Made by a program: the position numbers and the translations under genes. The notes under the pieces are model-generated. The model searched no databases. It was not told the origin of the DNA and saw only the letters and a program-made list of their open reading frames with translations. A stretch of DNA of 64,000 nt from Megaustenia siamemsis (lineage: Eukaryota; Mollusca; Gastropoda; Stylommatophora; Ariophantidae): the NCBI GenBank assembly GCA_032433765.1, contig JAVIAB010000092.1, positions 35,151,534 to 35,215,533 of the forward strand, in the 5' to 3' direction. Shown here piece by piece: positions 11,571-22,971 of this stretch (its first letter is position 1; every line of letters starts with the position of its first letter).

Positions 11571-12806
11571 TCATTCCGAATCAGAAAAGTCTCTAAGAGG
11601 TTAACAATTGTTATCGATTGCACAAACTGTAATCCATCTCGATGTCAGTATTGTTCCTCTTCTCTGAGCACATGATCGTCACATTTTCTCCAGTACTCAA
11701 TGTCTACCGTTGAGAGGGCATCACGCTTCAATTCTTGAACATCACACATTTTAAACGTCGTGTTCTGCGCAGCAACTTGCCCTTTGACTTCAGCCCACCC
11801 AAGTTCTATTGAGTTAAGGTGCGAATAATAAGGTGGGAGACGAAGAAATGTGTGGCCATATACTATGCAATTATTGTATCAATTTGATATAACCTTGTCT
11901 TCTTAGTTTGTCTAGAGAAGTTGCAACAATTCTGGTTTTAACTGGGTGTTTTGAAAGGAAACATTTTCTTTTCTTAGCCATGTGATGATTTGATCTTTAG
12001 TGCTTGACGAATTAGGAACGTTGTCCTCCAGTGTTACAGCATTATGATAGGTTGCATTGTCCATTACAAGACATGAAGGTGTATCCAGAATGGGGAGTAG
12101 AGTGTTCTCTATTCAGTCTCTGAAATTCGTCCATTCATTTCAGTGTGGTAGTCCCTATTGTCTGTAGACTTTGATTGAAAAATAAGTTGTGTGTCATTAA
12201 CAAGACCATTCTCTCTACTGCCAGCATGTACCAATATAATGCATCGTCCTTTGCAGCTGGGAATGCTTATTTTATTTTCTCTGTCAACTGATTGCCATTC
12301 TTTATCATGTGTATGATGAGCATTGCCCCAAGTTTCATTCAAATATACTATATCGTAGCCTTCCATTCGTCGCTCACGGATCTGCCTCACGTATTTGCTT
12401 CGGACAGCTATCAGATGTGGTTTTTAACAAACAATATTTCTACCACTAGCAGGTTTTCGAAAAGTGAAACCAACGCCACTTACGATCTTCCAAAGAGTCG
12501 TTTTTGAGATTTCAATATCACATTCTAATTGCAGTCGAACTTAAGTTTGCGCAGTGTAACAAGTTGATTCGATTCAAACGTTTTCAAAATTTCATGTCTA
12601 TTAACATTTTTGTCAAAATCAGCACTTCCCATTTTTCTTCCTGGCTTGACCGTCGCCTCTGCAGAGTCAAAGTTCTGTCCAATCCATAGATCGAAAGACT
12701 TTCTATCTAGATTTAGAGCCCTACGTGTTCTGTTAACTGTGTGTTTTTTTTTTATATCGTAATATAACCGATCCCTTTTAAATTCCTTGCAAAAGTCCTC
12801 TTCTTC
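11571..12806 (-). pseudogene. Broken DDE transposase, relative of the intact one at 55633-57003
   Basis: The minus strand gives, in broken pieces, a homologue of almost the whole intact transposase, from the segment before FCKE near 12800 to the terminal SDSE end at 11571. The best-preserved piece is 12109-12390 (GYDIVYLNETWGNAHH, HAGSRENGL, DNRDYHTEMNG). In YLNETW the first catalytic Asp of the relative (YLDETW) is Asn. Several stops and frameshifts interrupt the rest, including the regions of the second Asp and the Glu. The protein would be inactive. The two copies differ enough to be old relatives, not a recent duplicate. Confidence 0.88.
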
Positions 12807-12813
12807 TACCTTT

Positions 12814-13549
12814 CAGCTCCCTGTGGAGCATTGGTCTTCAACAAACACTTTCCAAGTCGTTCTGTTTCTTGCCATTCTTTTAAGATCATTCCATATCTTC
12901 CCCATCATCTTCATCTATGCTTCTGTCTGTCTTCTCCAAGAATTTCTTGGTCTTCCTCTTTGTATTTTCCCCTGGGGATTCCTAAAAAGGGCCTATTATA
13001 TGATACACTCAGTTGGCTTACGCAGTGTGTGTCCTATCCAGCGCCATCGTCTTCGCTGTATCTCTTTATCCACTGGTATTTGACTGGTACACTTCCATAA
13101 TTCTATGTTATCCTATCCGTTCCTAGCCATCTTGTTTCGCACATTCCCAGAATATCTATTTTGTAATTTCTCATTTCTGCTGCTACCTGTGCAGCTTTTC
13201 CTTGTTCGTTTATGGTACGTACATTCCAGGAGCCAATTCTGGAGGATTTCCTGGTAGACAAAAGGTGAGTCGGCAACCCGAAATCCCTACGACTTTCTCC
13301 GGCTTGCGCCATACGTCTCTTAGAGAGCCTTTATCTTTCCTGGATGGCGGATTTACTTTTATTCTTTTCTTTGACTTGTCTATGTTTGTGGAGTTATTTC
13401 GGCTTATTTTTTTACAGTATGGGATAGCCAGTCTCATGACCAACCCTCTTTTCTCGCCTATTACGAACATGCCTGGTAGGGTACAGCGCCACTTTTTTTT
13501 AATCCCTTTTCGGGCACCGCCATCGCACGGTAGTATACAATAACACAGT
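12814..13549 (-). mobile_element. Internally deleted LINE (family III) nested in the decayed transposon
   Basis: On the minus strand there is a 5' region (13470-13549), then the start of an apurinic-type endonuclease (SWNVRTINEQGKAAQVAAEM, CETRWLG, about 13110-13250). Without any reverse transcriptase the frame jumps near 13100-13108 to the far C-terminus ([36 protein letters not shown]). Stops are present in the C-terminal part. The 7-bp repeats TACCTTT at 12807-12813 and 13550-13556 are candidate target duplications. The missing centre would normally be well over 2 kb in this LINE type, so this is a deletion derivative. The endonuclease start resembles RTE-type LINEs. Confidence 0.8.
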
Positions 13550-13646
13550 TACCTTTTGCATAGTGATGAATCTACACATTAAACTCTTCATGGTTTTAAA
13601 AATCAAGTAGTCACTTCACAACAGCTTACAAATTATCACATATAAA

Positions 13647-13650
<4 letters not shown>

Positions 13651-13738
<88 letters not shown>
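13651..13738. repeat. (AT)n microsatellite, about 88 bp
   Basis: Uninterrupted AT dinucleotides inside the decayed transposon, between its LINE insertion and its right TIR. Confidence 0.97.
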
Positions 13739-13740
<2 letters not shown>

Positions 13741-13929
13741 TACAAGTTACGAGTTCGAAACGGTGCTGAGATTGTGTGGTGTGCACGTGAAATTTGCCTT
13801 TCTAACGGTGAGTTGATTGCAACACATGTGGGTATTGTAAAATCCTAAAATTTAGAACAAGCAAGAAAATCATATTTTTATATACCTCAAATAAGGTATA
13901 TAAGGCACAAATCTTTCCTAAATGCATGA

Positions 13930-14060
13930 CAGTAGGGCAAAAAATCAGGCTGAAGGTCAGTGAAAAAAAAAATAAGATTTCACGAAAAAGAATTACATAA
14001 ATTCATCAAACAGTTTCCGAGATAATTAAACTCTGTGGGCACGAATTTCTGAACAAACTA
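13930..14060 (-). repeat. Right terminal inverted repeat of the decayed transposon
   Basis: Complementary to 11097-11210. It ends at 14060 before the TA at 14061-14062. Confidence 0.85.
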
Positions 14061-14174
14061 TAGGAACACGGCCCTTGCCTATTCTTCTCCTATGACGAAA
14101 GCACATTTGTCTTCGGCTCCATAATGGATGGAAACTTATCACGCTGCATTTTGTTTGAGTTAGTTACTTTGTTA

Positions 14175-14572
14175 CATTTTATCAAAGACACTGCTCCATA
14201 TAATAGTAGAGTAAATACATTACAGCTACAGTCTATAAAAGGTAGTGCTACATATAATAGTAGAGTACATACATTGTGCTACAGTCTATCAAAGACAGTT
14301 CCATATAATAGGAAGAGTGTGTACATTGTTGCTACAGTCTAACAAAGACAGTGTTCCATATAATAGTAAGAGTGTGTACATTGCTGCTACAGTCTATCAA
14401 AGACAGTGTTCCATATAATAGTAGAGTACATACATCGCTGCTACAGTCTATCAAAACAGTGTTCCATATAACAGTAAGAGCACATACATTGCTGCTACAG
14501 TATATCAAAGACAGTGTTGCATATAATAGTAAGAGTGCATACATTGCTGCTACAGCCTCTTAAACATACCAC
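14175..14572. repeat. 55-bp minisatellite, about 7 copies
   Basis: Units contain GCTACAGTCTATCAAAGACA and CCATATAATAGTA. The period is 55 bp (GCTACAGTCT at 14331 and 14386). Flanking units carry small deletions. Confidence 0.88.
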
Positions 14573-14579
14573 CCTTTAA

Positions 14580-15052
14580 CTAAGATTAACACACGCATGC
14601 ACGCACGCGCGCGCGCACACACACAACAATATACTACTACCACAAGAGTGTTTCCCCAAACCGTAAAATCTGTAACTGAAGCGATATATAAGTTTCCCAA
14701 CCACAATCGTAGGAGATTTACTGGATGGTCTAGAATATGTAAGATGCTGGTTTCTGAACAAGAAGGTTGCGAGCCAAAATCTCGCTTCAGGTGGCAGGAG
14801 CTAGTATCTTTGAATTGCTGGTTTCTTCGGTGATTTACCTTCCTGTGGTCTCTTTATATTGTGATCGCCCACATATCTAGCCCTTCTCGAACACGACGAA
14901 AAAGAGGAAGCCCCTTATGCACTCTGCGTAAGTAACAAATCATTGGCATTTAAAGATAAAAAAGAGCAGGCCAAATATGGCCGATGCCATGGAAACAAAT
15001 GTAATATAAATCTACCCTACTACCCATGATCATTTTACCAGGAATTTGCCAG
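14580..15052. other. No gene recognised
   Basis: A CGCGCG/CACACA run lies near 14605-14625. Nothing else was recognised. Confidence 0.5.
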
Positions 15053-15225
15053 TGCTACGGAGTTCGTGTATCTGAGCTGACCTATCTTCAATGCTATCAC
15101 TAGCAAGTGACATCGATGATGATTACTGGAATCGTTAGTAACTGCACGATGGGATTGGTACTGGGGAGGAGATGTGTGCTGTAGGATGTTCAACAATGAT
15201 GAACTGTCGACTAAGCTAAACGTAG
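15053..15225 (+). repeat. Dispersed repeat E, copy 1
   Basis: It shares GCTACGGAGTTCGTGTATCT near its start and a TGTCGACTAA-containing segment about 150 bp on with 17567-17730. The middle is poorly conserved. The class is unknown. Confidence 0.55.
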
Positions 15226-15631
15226 CTATTCGTATGGGTGGAGGATCAACCATCCAGCAGGATCAACAGGTAATCGACTGGTCTATAATTCAGAAGAAGA
15301 AGAAAACAGCTATGTCCCTACTGTTGAAAAAAAATGCTATAACTTTCAAATGGAAGAAATATATTGCCGTAATGAACATGTCGCCATTCATATAGCTAAT
15401 AGTCTAATAAAGAAGGATTCCACGAGGAGAAATTTAAGCTGAGGGAGCATAAAGCTTTGTGGGATGGCAGCTGTGTTGTGAGTGTGTGACAGGCTGTTAC
15501 AGTGGTTTTTTTTTAAAATACAATCGTTTTCATCATCAATTCTGACGTCATGTCTATGTTCGTATACAATCAGATATCTCTACATATTTTGTCCCCAATG
15601 TCCCATATCGATTGTACTGTTCACATGTTTT
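15226..15631. other. No gene recognised
   Basis: No supported frame or repeat was recognised. Confidence 0.45.
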
Positions 15632-16150
15632 TCTATGAGAGACTGTTGTGCTGTATAGTTCACCTCTCTATCTCCTTTCTATGAGAGACTGTTGTGCTGT
15701 ATAGTTCACCTCTCTATCTCCTTACTATGAGAGACTGTTGTGCTGTATAGTTCACCTTCCCCTTTCCTTTTCCTCCTTTCTATGAGAGACTGTTGTGCTG
15801 TATAGTTCACCTCTCTATCTGCTTTCTATGAGAGACTGTTGTGCTGTATAGTTCACCTTCCCCTTTCCTTTTCCTCCATTCTATGAGAGACTGTTGTGCT
15901 GTATAGTTCCCCTCTCCCTCTCTTCTATCTCCTTTCTATGAGAGACTGTTGTGCTGTATAGTTCACCTCTCCCTCTCCTCTATCTCCTTTCTATGAGAGA
16001 CTGTTGTGCTGTATAGTTTACCTTCCCCTATCCTTTACCTCCTTTCTATGAGAGACTGTTGTGCTGTATAGTTTACCTTCCCCTATCCTTTACCTCCTTT
16101 CTATGAGAGACTGTTGTGCTGTATAGTTTACCTGCCCCTTTCCTCTACCT
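15632..16150. repeat. Variable-length minisatellite, about 10 copies
   Basis: The core TATGAGAGACTGTTGTGCTG is nearly invariant. The pyrimidine-rich part between cores varies, so spacing runs from about 45 to 56 bp. Confidence 0.88.
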
Positions 16151-16833
16151 CCCTTCCTACTAACAACATTACTTTGTGTGCGTGTGTTGTTCTTTTAAAT
16201 TTCTCAACTTGTATCTCATGACGTGACCAATGAAGGCTTTTGTTTCCAGAAAGCGCTTCAGACGCTGTAGCACTAAATCAAACAAGACACACCAAACATA
16301 AGGTAAAGTCCATTGACATCAACACGTATCTCCGTTAAATTAGGTAGATTCGTCATACAATAAACAACAAATGCTCGTGTTAAAGCACAATAAACAAAAT
16401 TGTTTTGCGTAAGAAAACGTAAGCCAGCGCCCCCTCCCTTACTGTCTAACACGCAAGCACACAGCTCCAACACTTTCTCCAGTATTGATCAACGTAAAAT
16501 CTGGCCAAGCCGAAAATCTCCGCATTTGTGGCTTCTTAGCCCTTGAATAAACGAGCACTCTTTTTCATGAACAGGCTTATCGCTATTTCACTGCCGAGCG
16601 TTTATATTATCATAAACCACAAGACGGTAACGTCACATCAAAACGTAATTGCAAATGTACTGCAGTAATAAAACAAGGAGGGATTGTAGCTTAATTTGTA
16701 AGCTTCGTTAGCTAAATAATGGCTTGTAGAAGATGGATGATGGCCTTATACTGTGGGGTTAACACTAGTCGCTAGCGCTTAGATCCCATATGTTGGTCAC
16801 CAGTGTGGCTATTGGGACCCTCACCTCGGTCAG
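16151..16833. other. No gene recognised
   Basis: A 66-codon minus frame at 16273-16473 has no recognisable family. No repeat was recognised. Confidence 0.45.
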
Positions 16834-17515
16834 AGGATAAAAGTGTCACTGTCAGCGTGCAGGCCCGCGTGGCCATTGGGGCCGTGACTACGATCAGGAG
16901 AATAAAGCGTAGTGTCACTGTCAGCGTGCAGGCCCGCGTGGCTATTGGGGCCGTGACTAAGACCAGGAGAATAAAGCGTAGTGTTACTGTCAGCTAGCAC
17001 GCCTGTGTGGCTATTGGGGCCGTGACTAAGACCAGGAGAATAAAGCGTAGTGTCACTGTCAGCTAGCACGCCTGTGTGGCTATTGGGGGTCAGCTAGCAC
17101 GCCTGTGTGGCTATTGGGGCCGTGACTAAGACCAGGAGAATAAAGCGTAGTGTTACTGTCAGCTAGCACGCCTGTGTGGCTATTGGGGCCGTGACTAAGA
17201 CCAGGAGAATAAAGCGTAGTGTCACTGTCAGCTAGCACGCCTGTGTGGCTATTGGGGGTCAGCTAGCACGCCTGTGTGGCTATTGGGGCCGTGACTAAGA
17301 CCAGGAGAATAAAGCGTAGTGTCACTGTCAGCTAGCACGCCTGTGTGGCTATTGGGGCCGTGACTACGATCAGGAGAATAAAGCGTAGTGTCACTGTCAG
17401 CTAGCACGCCTGTGTGGCTATTGGGGCCGTGACTACGATCAGGAGAATAAAGCGTAGTGTCACTGTCAGCTAGCACGCCTGTGTGGCTATTGGGGCCGTG
17501 ACTATGATCATGGGA
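16834..17515. repeat. 69-bp minisatellite with higher-order structure
   Basis: Basic unit about 69 bp (GCTAGCACGCCTGTGTGGCT, then GGGGCCGTGACTA and GGAGAATAAAGCGTAGTG). Twice a shortened ~31-bp unit ending GGCTATTGGGGGTCAGC is inserted, at about 17075-17093 and 17242-17260. The spacing is about 167 bp, so a block of two long units plus one short unit was itself duplicated. The first units differ (GTGCAGGCCCGCGTGG). Confidence 0.88.
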
Positions 17516-17566
17516 GAAAGAGCCAATGTCACCTATCACGCATGTTGTATAAGGGGTCTTAGTCGA

Positions 17567-17730
17567 TGCTACGGAGTTCGTGTATCTGAGCTGAAGCTAA
17601 TTTCAGTGCTTTCGTCAGCGTGTGGCGGGCGTGCCTCATATTGGGAGATGTGCTGAGGAAGTGATATGAGCACAATAAAATGATTCCGTTTGCAATGAAG
17701 CTGATCTGTCGACTAAACTAAAGGTCTTCT
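17567..17730 (+). repeat. Dispersed repeat E, copy 2
   Basis: Starts with GCTACGGAGTTCGTGTATCT and ends near CTGTCGACTAAACTAAAGG. Compare 15053-15225. Confidence 0.55.
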
Positions 17731-18169
17731 TCATCAAACACCATCACTGAGAGGTTCTAGGCTTATTACCAAGTAGCTCAAATGATAGGCGTAGTCTCCT
17801 CCACCCCCTCCCTCATCCCTACGTATATATTAGCGCATCCCCTCTCTCGACAATCAGACATTTTACTATAACAGAGTAAGAACAGTTCCGGGATGTGTTA
17901 CAACATTATGCATCATTTGATTTCACTCTATTTTTGTAAGCAACAAGTGCAGGCACTCTTTAATGCATGCACCAGTGACCGTGTATATATTGTTTAGACA
18001 TTCGAGAAACTCCCGAACTTCAAATTAAAAAAAAAAATTGTCAACTAGCATTCCAATATTGAGCAACATGACATAAGCAATGGTATATTATCTCCAAATT
18101 GGAATGTTTTGCAGAATGCTTGATATAATTCCCCATATAAAATATACATAAAATGGTATGACTCAACAG
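17731..18169. other. No gene recognised
   Basis: No supported frame or repeat was recognised. Confidence 0.45.
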
Positions 18170-18880
18170 GACAGGCGCAAAATACAACATTAAAATCAAC
18201 AAAACAAAACAGAAGTCATGAATATCGCAAAATAAAATACCATATCAACATAACTATATACGGCAGACAACTAAAACAAATAGAGGAATTCAAATATCTA
18301 GGATTTCCAGTGACGAACTACAATTCACAAGCAGCAGAAATATACTTAAGATGCAACAAAGCTTGTCAAATCATTGGACAGCCATCATCACTATTGCCCA
18401 ACAAGGTAATAACTCAGAGACAAAACGGCCACTCCGCAATACAATCTTCTCTCCAACCTTGTCAGTCCTGGACCCTAGATGCCAGAACAATAAGAAACAT
18501 AACTTCTACTGAGATGAACTGTGTTAAACGAATAACAGGAAACACCATGAGAGATCAGGTCAGAAATGAAGAACTGAGAAAAATGCTAGAATCTCCATCA
18601 CAGAATATATAAAGAAACAATAGCTAAAATTATTTGGCCACGTAACAAGGCAGAAAGACAAAACACAACACAACGAGGCATCAATAAACGTCGCGACAAC
18701 ACCACACCTTAGGGCCGATCACGAAAAAGACTGATTTACGGAATATTAGAAACACTAGGAAACAACAGTAGCTGAGGCGAAAAGAAGAGCAAAAGACCGC
18801 AAATTATATCTCCCCTCGACGCTGAAAGGCAAATGAGGAAGGAAAGAAGAAAAAGAATATAAAACGGTATGGATCAGCTA
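18170..18880 (+). pseudogene. LINE C-terminal half (family V)
   Basis: The frame around 18240-18612 reads QLKQIEEFKYLGF, then a CQSWTLDARTIRNI segment and VKRITGNTMRDQVRNEELRK, which is the region after the reverse-transcriptase core in RTE-like LINEs. Downstream the frame breaks, but the DNA stays similar to the minus-strand copy at 22040-22795, including the segment encoding ISPLDAERQMRKERR. Neither copy keeps the catalytic YADD motif. Confidence 0.75.
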
Positions 18881-19444
18881 TATATCTATATATAACACGA
18901 TATATTTCAACGATATGACCAGTCCTCATCATAATACACTACCAAAAGTATAAAATAGGTTAAGCATGATTACTGGACAATAAGGAAGTTGAAATATTCC
19001 AACAACCAATTGTGTAATTAAGGCACAAAATGCACATCTAAGATCCTGCATTCTATCTTTTCATGTTTGACACAAGAAGGTGGCGGTCTAGTATAGAATC
19101 AGTGAAAAAAAAATAATAACATGTTATCTTATTTTAATGAAAGATGCTGCGCTAGCTATACGGCTACATCTAGACGCATTCATACTCACGCCAACCTGGC
19201 AAGAGCTATTTCCCCTGTGTGTACACAGCTTCGACAATCATTAGCACCGAAATAACCTTTCTAACATTGACATATCTTTATCTTTCCCATCTCCCTACCT
19301 GTAGGCTACACTCCTGTTGATGCTATCTAAGTGGAGCAGGAGTGCAATGAACTGCATTTAATACCACGCAAACTAAAGTAATGAAGGCATGCTCGTTTAA
19401 CAAAATTAGAGAATTTAGATACGGTAATATCTGCAACCACTAAT

Positions 19445-19665
19445 ATCTTCAAGAAAAGACAATGGTCATATGATATGGGCATGTGATGAGAGAGATAATA
19501 ACCGAATAACAAAGTAAGCCCTCATGTGGGAAACAACAGGTAAGAGGAAAAGATGCCAACCCAGAGAGACACTGAGAAGAACATTGATCAGAGAGGCAAG
19601 AGCAGCAGGAATCTCCTCCCTCCATGAGATAGAGTTGCTTGCACTGAACACACGTACACATAGTT
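19445..19665 (+). pseudogene. LINE C-terminal fragment
   Basis: The frame from 19524 starts GKRKRCQPRETLRRTLIREA and continues RAAGISSLHEIELLAL, a basic linker and helix typical of LINE protein C-termini, with a degenerate GHM-like segment before it. It runs without a stop into dispersed repeat D, so the apparent 226-codon frame (19524-20204) is a chimera of unrelated repeats. Confidence 0.55.
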
Positions 19666-20048
19666 CCCTTTCGGTTACTCCTTCCTATTTGCATAGCCTT
19701 CTCTACTGCCCATGTTTGGGCTCTTTAGTCTATCTACTATGCCATGCCATTCATAGCTCACCTCCACTAGTCCACATTGAGACACTTCGGTGTTCTCCTA
19801 CACCTCTTTTTTCTGTGCTACTTACCCCTCATATGTTTTTATTGTACCCCACTCTCAGCCTTTTGAGTACCTCCTATTTTACTGTTCTATTCTTTCTCCT
19901 TTGTGTTTGCACACTGACCCCGGTGTGTACTCTTCTGGTTATGTGTGCATTATGCGCACATTCCTACACATATATGATTGTCCTTGTATGGGTGTGCACG
20001 TGCATGTGTGTGTTCATATGTATGGGTGTATATATATATATATATACA

Positions 20049-20079
<31 letters not shown>

Positions 20080-20176
20080 CATGCTTGTATGTGTGTGCAG
20101 GTATGTATGCATATTTATGTATATGTAGGAGTATGTTGATATGTATAAGTTGGTGCATGTCTGTTTGTACGTGTAT
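19666..20176 (+). repeat. Dispersed repeat D, copy 1, 5' part
   Basis: Similar throughout to 33570-34090: TCTATCTACTATGCC, CTTTCTCCTTTGTGTTTGCA, GCACACTGACC and GATTGTCC-like blocks occur in the same order, followed by a TATG/TA microsatellite at the same place. The element resumes at 21346 after a LINE insertion. Confidence 0.85.
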
Positions 20177-20186
20177 ATATGTATAC

Positions 20187-21335
20187 TTCATGTCAATGTC
20201 ATGAGGACATTGATTGGAAAGTACTCAGAAGTAAACAAACCAATATTTGCCTGCTTCATAGACTACACCAAAGCATTTGATAGAATACACCATAATCAAC
20301 TTATAGACTGCCTAAAAGATATAAATCAGAATGACACAGACATACGACTGATATGTAATTTGTACTGGGAGCAAACAGCAATAATAAAATATAACAAGGA
20401 GAACTCTACACCCATTGATATAAAAAGAGGAGTAAGACAAGGATGCATCCTATCACCAAGCTTGTTCAATCTATACACTGAGCAAATCTTAAAAACATCT
20501 CAGAGATACCAGGCCTAAACATTAATGGGAAGAAAATCAATATCCTAAGATATGCTGATGATACTGTTCTACTAGCAAAAAATCCTAAAGATCTACAACA
20601 ATTACTTACTTTAATAAACATGACAAGCAAAAACTATGGACTAGATATGAGTATCAAAAAGACTAAAACTATGATCATAAACAAAGAAAATTCTCAAGAC
20701 GTACAATTAAATATCAAAGTGGAAGGAATACATATAGAGACAGTTCAGATACAACTACCAGGGACATACTATAACCAGTGATTGAAAATGTACAACTGAA
20801 ATAAACAAAAGAATAGGTATGGCAAAAAGTAATTTCAAAGCCATGAAAAATATACTAACATCAAAACAAATAACACCAGGGCTAAAACTAAGAATAGCAA
20901 ACTGTTACATCTTCTCAATATACCTGTATGGTGCAGAAACATGGACATTAGACCAGAAAACAGAACAGAAATTGAAGCCTTTGAAATGTGGATTTATAGA
21001 AGATTAGGTAGAATTGGATGGAAAGAAAGAAAACAAACGAGGAAAGTTTTAAAACAACTAAAAATGAAAAGAGAACTACTAAACACAATTAGAGCAAGAC
21101 AAATGAAATTTTTGGGTCATGTTAAAAGACACAACAGCCTAATAAAAGTAATATTGGAAGGGAAAATACAGGGTAAAAGAGGCAGAGGCAGACCAAGACT
21201 AACATGGACGAGTAACATCAAAAGATGGACAAGTCAGCCTATGACAATCTGCACCATCAAAGCAAGAGACAGAGTGAAATGGCGCTCCATGGTAGCCAAC
21301 CTTCGATGCGGAGACGGCATTCAATGATGATGACG
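20187..21335 (+). mobile_element. 5'-truncated RTE-like LINE (family I) inserted in repeat D
   Basis: It encodes reverse-transcriptase segments in order: FACFIDYTKAFDRIHHNQL (motif A, about 20245-20300), IKRGVRQGCILSPSLFNLY (motif B, about 20420-20480), RYADD (20548-20562), FSIYLYGAETWTL (about 20910-20950) and the GKRGRGRPR tail. Frame changes near 20516, 20770 and 20960-21000 inactivate it. The endonuclease is absent. It ends in a short TGATGATGA tract. Perfect 10-bp direct repeats ATATGTATAC (20177-20186 and 21336-21345) flank it, consistent with target-primed insertion. Confidence 0.9.
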
Positions 21336-21345
21336 ATATGTATAC

Positions 21346-21850
21346 ACGCATCTGTGTGTGTGTATATACATGCATTTACGGGCCCTTAGATACTTTCAGA
21401 CATTGTCAGTGTCTTTGCAGTCGAGGTTACCTAGACAGCGTTCCCCCAGCTCGTGTATTTTTAGAACCCTTCACCTGACCAGAGGGTATAATTACAGCTA
21501 CACCCGTGTGACTCGCCCTTTCCCATTCTGATCACGGTCCACGGCACAGGGAAGTCATTTTTCTTTTCTTTAACCAATTTCGATTATTTTGTTTTGGATG
21601 TTTCGTTACTAGTTAGCTATGTAGGATCAGTTTTATTTACTTACATATATGTGCGTGCGTGTTGTTTGTTTGTTCCTGCTGAAGGCCTATTGAGCCGAAA
21701 CGTCGTTTAAATCTGTGTCGTCTACTAATCACGTAAAGCTTTTACCATACCATTTTTTCAATTTTTTTTCTTCAAATTTTTCCCTCACATTCAGCTTTAC
21801 TGCAGCCTCGCATTTTTATGCATTCATTTGCATTTCTCTGCCTTAACCCC
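21346..21850 (+). repeat. Dispersed repeat D, copy 1, 3' part
   Basis: Continues the repeat after the LINE. It matches 34140-34640 (CTTAGATACTTTCAGACATT, then GCTGAAGGCCTATTGA and CCGAAACGTCG, then a region ending in CATTTGCATTTCT). The function is unknown; no conserved frame is shared by the copies. Confidence 0.85.
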
Positions 21851-22039
21851 CTGCTTGCACAGAACAGAGAAAAATGGTGAAATTTGATAAAAGATCTTTA
21901 CAAGGATTGAAAACTGCTGAAAAAAAATTTAGATAAGAGAGTAACTAGGTCTATGCCCTATGGGCCGGCTACGGCTCGAAAGGTCAATAGATAAAATATC
22001 TGTAAAAATAGCACCGGGTTGCAGCCCGTCCTCTTTTTC

Positions 22040-22795
22040 ATCTCTGCAGTGACCATAGACCAACAAAGCAATCGATGGTCAAACGTTCAACTTGTGCCCA
22101 TCTTGTGCAGATGAGCAAGGCCTCTTGACTGCGCAAAGCCTGAACAATCTTTCCCACGGTGCCCCAAGTCTGGCTCATATTATTGTTCTTTCTTTCCTTC
22201 TTTCTCTTGTACTTATTCTGGTGTTGAGGGAGATACAAAAGGCTGGTTCTCGCCCCCTTGATGCTGCCCGTCCATTTTACTCTTGGTCTGCCTCTTTTTC
22301 TTGTTTCTCTCCTTTCTTCACGTTTGTATATTCTTTGTATTATTCTTCTTCTTTCTTTCCTCATTTGTCTTTCAGCGTCGAGGGGAGATATAATTCCCGG
22401 TCTTTTTCTTTTCTGTTCGCCTTTGTTGCTGTAATGTTTCCGAGTGTTTCTAATTTTCCGTCAATCTATTTTATTCGTGCTCAGCCTTTGGTCTGGTGTT
22501 CTCGCAACATTCAATGAAGGCTCGTTGTCTTGTGTTTTGATCTTTCTGTCTTATCACGTGGCCAGCCCTTTTATCTGTTGTTTCTTTATATATTCTATGG
22601 TGGCAATTATCCTAACTTTTTTCTTAGTCCATTTCTGATCTTATCTCTCAGGCTGTTTCCTGTCATTCGTCTAACAAATTTCATCATAGTAGAGCTTATT
22701 TTTCTTACTGTTCCTGCATCTAGGATCCAGGACTGGCACACCGTTAGGATGAAGATTTTTTGTTCGGTAAGGCCATATTATTAAATTGTTCTAAA
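22040..22795 (-). pseudogene. LINE C-terminal half (family V), minus-strand copy
   Basis: The reverse strand aligns with 18170-18880 over its first ~400 bp and extends further, into an intact 108-codon frame at 22038-22364 containing RKRGRPRVKWTGSIKG and ending IDCFVGLWSLQR. Stops interrupt the earlier part. No tail repeat or target duplication was found. Confidence 0.72.
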
Positions 22796-22971
22796 ACCGT
22801 GCCCCTATATTTCTTTCTTCTCCAGTGTCCACTACATGACAGTTCTTATGACTGCATCTAGATCGTATATAAGCGCGTGATCTATTCAGCTCCAACTGTT
22901 ACCTGTTATCACTGTGTAGACAGTTTTGAATCTCTTGACTCGTTGATAAAAAGAAAATGGAAGTGTAAATG

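Larger units (their letters stand above)
11097..14060 (-). mobile_element. Decayed IS630/Tc1/mariner-type transposon with long TIRs, invaded by a LINE
   Basis: The ends are inverted repeats over about 110-150 bp. The left end (11097-11210) and the complement of the right end (13930-14060) share GTTCAGAAATTCGTGCCCAC, then ATTATCTCGGAAACTG and ACCTTCAG-like blocks. Each end is bordered by TA (11095-11096 and 14061-14062), the target of this superfamily. Inside, on the minus strand, is a broken transposase. The element also holds a LINE (12814-13549) and an (AT)n run (13651-13738). Removing both leaves about 2.1 kb, close to the 2116 bp of the intact relative at 55342-57457. Confidence 0.88.

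Noticed and set aside
19524..20204. 226-codon plus-strand frame
   Set aside because: A chimera of a LINE tail, repeat D and microsatellite. The homologous repeat D copy at 33695-34132 does not conserve it.
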